From positions 1-28,900 of the forward strand of contig CAAFYX010000070.1 in NCBI GenBank assembly GCA_900767375.1: DNA of 28,900 nt. The letters run 5' to 3'. Every line of letters begins with the position of its first letter. The stretch's first letter is position 1. The position numbers were made by a program, and so were the translations under genes. The notes beneath the pieces were generated by a model. It made no database searches. It was not told the DNA's origin and saw nothing but the letters and a program-made list of their open reading frames with translations. Below are positions 23,849 through 28,900 of this stretch, piece after piece. The stretch is from Rikenellaceae bacterium (GTDB lineage Bacteria > Bacteroidota > Bacteroidia > Bacteroidales > UBA932).

Positions 23849-24874
23849 TTACTTCTGTGCCTTCTGCCACTTGTCGAGGGCGAACTGCTGCATGTCGACG
23901 ACGACGTCGCGCTCGTCGACGATCTCGTCGCCCAGGACGGTCTCGATGATGTCCTCCATCGTCAGAAGCCCCTGGAAAGAGCCGTATTCATTGATAATGA
24001 TGGCGATCTGCTCCTTCTTCTGGAGCATTTCATCCCAGATCCGGTCGATGGTAGTCTCTTCCGGGAAGCTTGCCACGTCCCTTCTGAGCTCGGCCAGGGT
24101 GCGGTCGAACTTGTCCTCGGCCATCAGCTGGAGCGCATCCATCCTGAGGATGTAGCCGGTGATGTATTCGTCGTTGTCGGCGTAGACCGGGATACGGCTG
24201 TGGTGGAGGAAGCGGCGGTCCTTGTAGAACTGCTTGATGGTCATCGACTCCGGCGCGATGGCGGCCACCACTCGCGGGGTCATGGCCTCCTTGGCCGCGA
24301 TTTCGTCGATATTGATAATGTTCTGGATGATTTCATTTTCGTCCTCCTCCAGCTCGCCGGTCTCCTCGGCGACGTCCGCCATGGCTCCCAGCTCGTCGCG
24401 GGAGATGCCGATGTCGCCCTTGTCCTTCGAAATGAGCTTCTGGAGGAACTCCACCGCCACTACGATAGGGTAGAGGATGATGATGAGGCCGTGGATCGTC
24501 TTCGCCGTGAAGCCGGTCAGGGACTTCCAGTGGGAGGTGCCGATGGTCTTAGGGATGATCTCGGAGAAGACGAGGATGAGGATGGTGGTCACGGCGCTCA
24601 CGAGGCCGAACCACTGCGAGCCGAACACTTCGGTCGCCTGCTTGCCGACTCCCGCCGCGCCGATGGTATTGGCAATGGTGTTGAGCGAGAGGATGGCCGC
24701 CAGCGGGCGGGACGGATCCTGCTTGTACTGCTTGAACCGGGCAGCCGCCTTGAGCCCTTCTTCCTCCTTGAGCGTTATGTAGGAGATGGGGGTGCTCATC
24801 AGGGAAGCTTCCAGGATGGAGCAGAGGAATGAGATGCACAGCGCACCTAAAAGAAATATTATTAGTTCAATCAT
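23849..24874 (-). CDS. CNNM/CBS-domain membrane protein (hemolysin-like, UPF0053)
   Basis: Predicted ion-transport-related membrane protein of 341 residues. The CNNM (DUF21) transmembrane domain covers about 1-165, with an early SILEASLMS helix-turn, the conserved SLNTIANTIGAAGVG and FSEIIPKTIG motifs, and a final hydrophobic helix (GLIIILYPIVVAVEFL). Two CBS domains follow (about 195-320), including AMTPRVVAAIAPES and IAIIINEYGSFQGLLTMEDI. The C-terminal transporter-associated CorC/HlyC domain found in longer relatives is missing; the protein ends soon after the second CBS, which makes it the short form. The family is linked to magnesium or other divalent-cation export. It begins three bases after the greA stop, so the two are one operon. 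Confidence 0.9.
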   Translation of the reverse strand: MIELIIFLLGALCISFLCSILEASLMSTPISYITLKEEEGLKAAARFKQYKQDPSRPLAAILSLNTIANTIGAAGVGKQATEVFGSQWFGLVSAVTTILILVFSEIIPKTIGTSHWKSLTGFTAKTIHGLIIILYPIVVAVEFLQKLISKDKGDIGISRDELGAMADVAEETGELEEDENEIIQNIINIDEIAAKEAMTPRVVAAIAPESMTIKQFYKDRRFLHHSRIPVYADNDEYITGYILRMDALQLMAEDKFDRTLAELRRDVASFPEETTIDRIWDEMLQKKEQIAIIINEYGSFQGLLTMEDIIETVLGDEIVDERDVVVDMQQFALDKWQKAQK

Positions 24875-24877
24875 TTT

Positions 24878-25339
24878 CTATTGTATGCTTTCTATTCTGA
24901 GCCTGATGGTTCCGGCAGGCACGACGGCTTCCACTTCGTCGCCCACCTTCTTCCCCATAAGGGCCTGGCCGATAGGGGATTTCAGGGAGATCTTCCCTTC
25001 CTCGAGGTTCATTTCATGAGGGCTGACGATGGTGTAGGTCATCTTGATGCCGGCATTCAGGTTAGAGAACTCGACCTTGCTCAGGAGCGTCACCTGGTCC
25101 TTCGGCAGGTTCTTCGTGTCGATGACCCGGGAATACTTCAGGACTTTCTGCAGATAGTTTATCCTTCCTATCATCTTCGACTGCGCCCTGCGCGCCGCGC
25201 GGTACTCGAAGTTCTCGCTCAGGTCACCCTGGGCGCGCGCCTCGGCGAGGGCGTCCTTTATCTTCGGGAATTCGACTGTTATAAGGTTGTTCAGCTCAGC
25301 GGCTATGCTGTCGTAGCACTCTTTTGACAAATATTCCAT
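24878..25339 (-). CDS. greA: Transcription elongation factor GreA
   Basis: Rescues backtracked RNA polymerase by stimulating cleavage of the 3' RNA end in the secondary channel. The length, 153 residues, is normal. The N-terminal coiled coil (about 1-75) carries the acidic tip GDLSENFEY (38-46, Asp39 and Glu42). The C-terminal FKBP-like domain (about 80-153) contains SPIGQALMGKKVGDEVEAVVPAG. It is the first gene of the operon with the CNNM protein, transcribed leftward from a promoter near 25374-25381 (minus). Confidence 0.95.
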   Translation of the reverse strand: MEYLSKECYDSIAAELNNLITVEFPKIKDALAEARAQGDLSENFEYRAARRAQSKMIGRINYLQKVLKYSRVIDTKNLPKDQVTLLSKVEFSNLNAGIKMTYTIVSPHEMNLEEGKISLKSPIGQALMGKKVGDEVEAVVPAGTIRLRIESIQ

Positions 25340-25373
25340 ATACCATGGTCTCCTCTTAAGGGAGAGTTGAATA

Positions 25374-25412
25374 CAAAGATATTCAAGTTATCAGTAATTT
25401 TAAGTATATTTG
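25374..25412. promoter_or_regulatory. Back-to-back promoters for greA (minus) and the small ORF/M64 genes (plus)
   Basis: On the minus strand TATCTTTG (25381-25374) and on the plus strand TATATTTG (25405-25412) both match TAnnTTTG exactly. The boxes are 23 bases apart, so their -33 regions overlap. No clear TTTG is seen at either -33 position. Expected starts are near 25367 (minus) and 25417 (plus). Confidence 0.5.
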
Positions 25413-25437
25413 GCTTTTGGTTATACATTTTTTTTCA

Positions 25438-25575
25438 ATGAGGCTCCCATATATCCCTCCGGTAGCTGAGTCGGTTCAGCTGAATCTGACGGACCGTATC
25501 CTGGATTTTTCCCAGGGCGGCCCGATTGTCGTTCCTTCCTCATCTGATGACGATTATGAAGACTATCTGTATTGA
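25438..25575 (+). CDS. Small 45-residue ORF upstream of the M64-like gene
   Basis: An ATG at 25438-25440 opens a 45-codon frame ending at TGA 25573-25575. It starts about 20 bases after the predicted transcription start and overlaps the next gene's start by 20 bases. The peptide begins MRLPYIPPVAESVQLNLTDR, continues ILDFSQGGPIVV, and ends in an acidic DDDYEDYLY. This layout (short basic/proline start, an IL.FS core, acidic tyrosine-rich tail) resembles small Bacteroidetes ORFs found ahead of fimbrillin-like and related secreted genes. It has no signal peptide. Function is unknown; it may be a coupling leader or a small peptide. It is short, so coding status needs comparative support. Confidence 0.55.
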   Translation: MRLPYIPPVAESVQLNLTDRILDFSQGGPIVVPSSSDDDYEDYLY

Positions 25576-27631
25576 ATCCCTCGCTCTGGCGGTCATGACC
25601 GCGCTGGCGATAACTTCCTGTTCGGAGAAGGAGGATGTGCAGACCTTGTCCTCTGAAGATACCTGCTGGCTTCCTTCCGTCATCACCATCGATCCGGGCA
25701 ACGACGCTACCAGATCCACATACGGTTTCAACTCCGGCAGCATGTATATGTACTGGGAGGACGGGGATGAGGTGTATTGCTCTCCTGCCGCCAAGTCCGG
25801 GCATGGATGCATGTACGTGGTCCCGAATGGCGGAGCGGCCACCAATACTTTCGTCGCTTCCTCCCAGATCGGTTATTCGTCCGATCTCCATATGTACTAC
25901 TATCCCGGTGGCGAAGTCTATAATGACCCTACGTTCATGGCCTTCTCCTATGCCGGGCAGGTCCAGAGGAAGTCAGCGCCGACGGCCCATATCGGGCAGT
26001 TCCATTCCATCAGGAAGGTCATAGAGTACGCCTCCTACAGCTCCGACTATGATATGTCCCATGTGTCGCTGGCGGGTGCGGACCAGTCAGGATGCCTGAA
26101 ATTCGACCTGAGCGGAGTCACTTTCACCAATCCGACCAGGATCACTCTGGAGATAATGGACGGATCATCGGTAGTCACAGACGTGATGTATGACCGGAAC
26201 TATTTACATTCCGCATACCCGGATGCAACATCCTCGGAAACCCTTTCCTGGCCTTCCCACTGCTCGTCCCTTTCCATCGGACTGGATGGATATGGTACTG
26301 AAACCCATCTGGAGGCATATATGATGCATACTTGCGCTGACATGCCCCTTTATGCCGGAGACAAGCTCCGCGTGACCGTCACCGGTGACGTCACATATAG
26401 GGCGGAAGTCACCATCCCTTCCACCACAGCCATCAAGGGCGGGTACTTCAGCACCCTCACCATTGACGACGGCTGGACTTCGCTTTCAGGCGACTTCACG
26501 GAATATGACTGGGACGGCGATGTAGTAACCCTTCAGGAGAGCTACGGCTCCGCCCTCGACATCGTCATCATGGGAGACGGATTCATCAAGGAGGACTTCG
26601 ATGACGGTGCGTATGACTCCGTTATGCGCGATGTCTATCAGGAGTTCTTCTCCGTCGAACCGTTCGCCTCCATTGAGGACTGCTTCAACGTCTTCTATGT
26701 CAAGGCGCCTTCGCCTCAGCGCCTCGACGCCAGGAACACTGGCGCCAACGGCGCAGAGAACAGCGGCAACATCACCAAGTTCTCCGTCGAGTTCACCCCG
26801 AACTCCACCTCCATCGATGGCAATAACGACCTTGCCCGCGAGTATGCTAGGAAGGCGTTCAGCAGTAACGCTGATGAAAGGATCAAAAATGCCCTCATCA
26901 TTGTAGTGGCCAACCAGAGATGCCACGCCGGCACGTGCCACATGCAGATATACAGCAATACCGATTACGGCCGCGGGTCTTCCGTGGCGTATGTCACCCT
27001 GGGAAGTTCCTATGCTGATATGGTCGGCGCCATCCACCACGAGGCGGGCGGCCACGGCTTCGGCAAGCTCGGCGATGAGTATTTCTCGTCATCGAAGAGC
27101 TTCAATACGGGCATCTGGAGCTCTTTGGAGGACTATCACTCCTATGGCTTCTATAGAAACGTCGACAGGTATGTCACCGGCACCTTCAACCAGAAATTCG
27201 GGACGTTCTACGATACGACGAATGACAGCGAGGTCCTTTGGTATGACCTTCTGGGCACTTCCAACAACTACGAAAGCCCTGCCGTCGAGTCCCTCGGCAT
27301 CTTTGAAGGCGGTTTCACTTATCAGTACGGCATCTGCCGACCTACGGAGGACGGAACGAAAAGCATAATGAACAAGAACACCGGCATATTCAATGCCATT
27401 TCCCGAAGGGCGATCCTGTATCGCGCCTGGAGGATTATGGGAGATTACAGGAGGGACTGCTTCGGCTCGCCCGACGAGCTGGAAAGCTTCCTCTGGTGGG
27501 ACAGCGGGTATTTCCTTTCTTCACAGGGGGCTGCTGAGGTCAGTGCCGTCAGCGAAGCTCCGGTGGAGCATGTCTCACCTCTGGATCCTGTACTTCCGTA
27601 CGCTGAGCCTGTGATAACATTTGTAGAATAG
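25556..27631 (+). CDS. M64-like metallopeptidase lipoprotein with fimbrillin-like N-terminal region
   Basis: Surface or periplasmic lipoprotein of about 691 residues. I start it at 25556 (MKTICIESLALAVMTALAIT then SC), giving a lipobox ITSC; ATGs at 25547 and 25526 are alternatives. Residues about 30-300 look like the fimbrillin-like lipoprotein region (DATRSTYGF, YWEDGDEVY). Residues about 330-640 resemble the M64 (IgA peptidase) domain: LDIVIMGDGFIKEDF, FNVFYVKAPSPQ and the metal-site segment HHEAGGHGFGKLGDEY (about 494-509). The spacing is HExxxH, one residue longer than HExxH. The stop is four bases before rfbC with no terminator between, so read-through into rfbCD is likely. Its substrate is unknown. 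Confidence 0.8.
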   Translation: MKTICIESLALAVMTALAITSCSEKEDVQTLSSEDTCWLPSVITIDPGNDATRSTYGFNSGSMYMYWEDGDEVYCSPAAKSGHGCMYVVPNGGAATNTFVASSQIGYSSDLHMYYYPGGEVYNDPTFMAFSYAGQVQRKSAPTAHIGQFHSIRKVIEYASYSSDYDMSHVSLAGADQSGCLKFDLSGVTFTNPTRITLEIMDGSSVVTDVMYDRNYLHSAYPDATSSETLSWPSHCSSLSIGLDGYGTETHLEAYMMHTCADMPLYAGDKLRVTVTGDVTYRAEVTIPSTTAIKGGYFSTLTIDDGWTSLSGDFTEYDWDGDVVTLQESYGSALDIVIMGDGFIKEDFDDGAYDSVMRDVYQEFFSVEPFASIEDCFNVFYVKAPSPQRLDARNTGANGAENSGNITKFSVEFTPNSTSIDGNNDLAREYARKAFSSNADERIKNALIIVVANQRCHAGTCHMQIYSNTDYGRGSSVAYVTLGSSYADMVGAIHHEAGGHGFGKLGDEYFSSSKSFNTGIWSSLEDYHSYGFYRNVDRYVTGTFNQKFGTFYDTTNDSEVLWYDLLGTSNNYESPAVESLGIFEGGFTYQYGICRPTEDGTKSIMNKNTGIFNAISRRAILYRAWRIMGDYRRDCFGSPDELESFLWWDSGYFLSSQGAAEVSAVSEAPVEHVSPLDPVLPYAEPVITFVE

Positions 27632-27635
27632 CAAG

Positions 27636-28214
27636 ATGGAGATAATCAGAACAGACATAGACGGAGTGCTCATCCTGGAGCCGAAGGTGTTCGGCGACAG
27701 GCGCGGCTATTTTTTCGAGAGCTTCAGCCAGCGCGAGTTTGACGCTGAGGTGGCTCCCGTCCTCGGCCACACCGTGCACTTCGTCCAGGACAATGAATCC
27801 ATGTCCTCCTTCGGCGTGATGCGCGGCCTGCATTTCCAGCGGCCTCCGTTCACCCAGTCCAAACTCGTCAGATGCGTCCGGGGCGCGGTCCTCGACGTGG
27901 TGGTGGATATCCGCCGCGGCTCGCCGACCTACGGACGGAGCGTCTCCGTCGAGCTTACCGAGGACAACCACCGCCAGTTCTTCATCTCCAAGGGTTTCGC
28001 CCACGGATTCGCCGTCCTCAGCGACACCGCCGTCTTCCAGTACAAGTGTGACGAGTTCTATCATCCTGAGGCCGACGGCGGCATATCCATCCTCGACCCA
28101 AGCCTCGGGATCGACTGGCGCATCCCTGCCGACCGGGCCATCCTCAGCGAGAAGGACACCCGCCATCCGCTTCTGAAGGACTTCGACTCACCATTTGAAT
28201 TCTGCAAGCTATGA
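27636..28214 (+). CDS. rfbC: dTDP-4-dehydrorhamnose 3,5-epimerase
   Basis: Third step of dTDP-L-rhamnose synthesis in the cytoplasm. The 192-residue protein has the RmlC cupin pattern: DRRGYFFESFS (21-31), QDNESMSSFGVMRGLHFQ with the catalytic-type His66, the VVVDIRRGSPTYG segment, FISKGFAHGFAVLSD, and YKCDEFYHPEADGGI holding the catalytic Tyr. The DPSLGIDWRIP..AILSEKD end is typical. It starts four bases after the metallopeptidase stop. Its own stop (TGA) overlaps the rfbD ATG as ATGA, indicating coupled translation. Confidence 0.95.
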   Translation: MEIIRTDIDGVLILEPKVFGDRRGYFFESFSQREFDAEVAPVLGHTVHFVQDNESMSSFGVMRGLHFQRPPFTQSKLVRCVRGAVLDVVVDIRRGSPTYGRSVSVELTEDNHRQFFISKGFAHGFAVLSDTAVFQYKCDEFYHPEADGGISILDPSLGIDWRIPADRAILSEKDTRHPLLKDFDSPFEFCKL

Positions 28215-28900
28215 ATATCCTCGTAACAGGCGCCAACGGACAGCTCGGAAACGAAATGCGCATCGTCTCCGCCTCCTCGACCGACCGCTATGTCTTCACC
28301 GACGTCGCCCAGGTCGAAGGGCTGCAGGCCACGTACCTCGACATCACCGACCTCGATGCTGTCAGGGCCATGGTCAAGGCCAATGATATCGAGGTCATCG
28401 TCAACTGCGCCGCCTACACCAATGTCGAGGCGGCAGAGTCCAACTACGACCTCGCCGAGAAGCTCAATGCCACCGCCCCCGCCCATCTCGCCACGGCGAT
28501 GAAGGAGGCCGGCGGGCTTCTCATCCATATATCCACCGACTACGTTTTTGGAAAGGAGCCGTACAACGTGCCCTGCCGCGAGGACCAGAAAGGCACGCCG
28601 ACCGGCGTCTACGGCCTGACCAAGCTCCACGGTGAGCAGAACATCATCGCCTCCGGCTGCGATTACGTAATCATCCGCACCGCCTGGCTCTACTCGGAGT
28701 TCGGCAAGAACTTCTGCCGTACAATGCTTTCGCTGACCGCCACCAAGCCGTCGCTGAAAGTGGTCTTCGACCAGTGCGGAACCCCTACCTACGCCCTGGA
28801 CCTCGCCCGCGCCATCGCCGTCATCCTCGATGACTACAAGGCTGCCGCGGGCGTGCCATACCCTAAGACCGGCATATACCATTTCTCCAACGAGGGGGTC
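28211..28900 (+). CDS. rfbD: dTDP-4-dehydrorhamnose reductase (cut by right edge)
   Basis: Last step of dTDP-L-rhamnose synthesis, an NAD(P)H-dependent short-chain reductase. The frame from ATG 28211 stays open to the window end (230 codons). Motifs: MNILVTGANGQLGNEMR nucleotide-binding loop, VNCAAYTNVEAAE, STDYVF (108-113) and the catalytic YGLTK (Tyr134, Lys138), then RTAWLYSEFGKNF and DQCGTPTYALDLARAI of the substrate domain. About 60 residues are missing at the right edge. The ATGA overlap with rfbC marks a coupled pair. rfbA and rfbB are not seen in the window. Confidence 0.95.
   Translation, partial: MNILVTGANGQLGNEMRIVSASSTDRYVFTDVAQVEGLQATYLDITDLDAVRAMVKANDIEVIVNCAAYTNVEAAESNYDLAEKLNATAPAHLATAMKEAGGLLIHISTDYVFGKEPYNVPCREDQKGTPTGVYGLTKLHGEQNIIASGCDYVIIRTAWLYSEFGKNFCRTMLSLTATKPSLKVVFDQCGTPTYALDLARAIAVILDDYKAAAGVPYPKTGIYHFSNEGV

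Noticed and set aside
23514..23870. 118-codon minus-strand ORF across the tmRNA
   Set aside because: It lies almost entirely antisense to a well-supported tmRNA; the open frame follows from the RNA sequence.
23747..24832. 361-codon plus-strand ORF opposite the CNNM gene
   Set aside because: The CNNM and CBS motifs fix the minus strand as coding; the plus frame is low-complexity and Asp/Val/Leu-rich.

Overview
The window looks like chromosomal DNA from a member of the Bacteroidales (Bacteroidota); I would not name a genus from it. The evidence is a SusC/SusD pair, promoters of the TAnnTTTG type, a tRNA and tmRNA without encoded CCA, lipoprotein-rich polysaccharide enzymes, a fimbrillin-like lipoprotein and a Bacteroidetes-type Y1 transposase. 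Base composition is moderately GC-rich. The stretch around 21.2-22.2 kb is visibly more AT-rich.

Region 1 (1-21.15 kb) is a xylan/arabinoxylan utilisation locus. It starts just after the tail of an IS30-type transposase (1-108). SusC (165-3245) and SusD (3257-5176) form the outer-membrane glycan importer and end at a strong terminator. xylB and xylA (5319-8126) follow and convert xylose to xylulose-5-phosphate in the cytoplasm. A Met/Gly-rich exported LTxxQ protein (8200-8991) faces them on the minus strand. A three-gene minus-strand operon follows, in transcription order: a Tat-exported iron-sulfur aldo/keto reductase, a 1273-residue multidomain GH3 and a small exported protein (14807 down to 9075). 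A short divergent promoter region separates it from a plus-strand operon: GH43, lipoprotein GH3 with a PA14 domain, and a two-headed carbohydrate esterase (14926-21108), ending in a terminator. In the inferred scheme the exported GH3/GH43/esterase enzymes debranch and cut xylo-oligosaccharides, SusCD imports them, and XylA/XylB process the xylose. No regulator, xylose permease or endo-xylanase is in the window.

Region 2 (21.15-23.18 kb) is the most unusual part. Two identical 46-bp near-perfect palindromes, in the same orientation, bracket a Y1/RAYT-type HUH transposase gene (minus strand) and a plus-strand gene. The plus-strand gene fuses an alkyltransferase DNA-binding/active-site domain to a uracil-DNA-glycosylase-like domain. 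It looks like a REP/RAYT system, or a hairpin-bounded IS200/IS605-like unit carrying a DNA-repair passenger.

Region 3 (23.2-25.4 kb) is housekeeping: tRNA-Val(UAC), tmRNA (tag GNNSYALAA), then greA and a CNNM/CBS membrane protein on the minus strand. Region 4 (25.4 kb to the end) starts at promoters divergent from greA. It holds a small 45-codon ORF, an M64-like metallopeptidase lipoprotein with an altered zinc motif, and rfbC-rfbD of dTDP-rhamnose synthesis. rfbD runs off the right edge. Almost every base is covered by a gene or a short regulatory gap; no gene-free stretch exceeds 300 bases.
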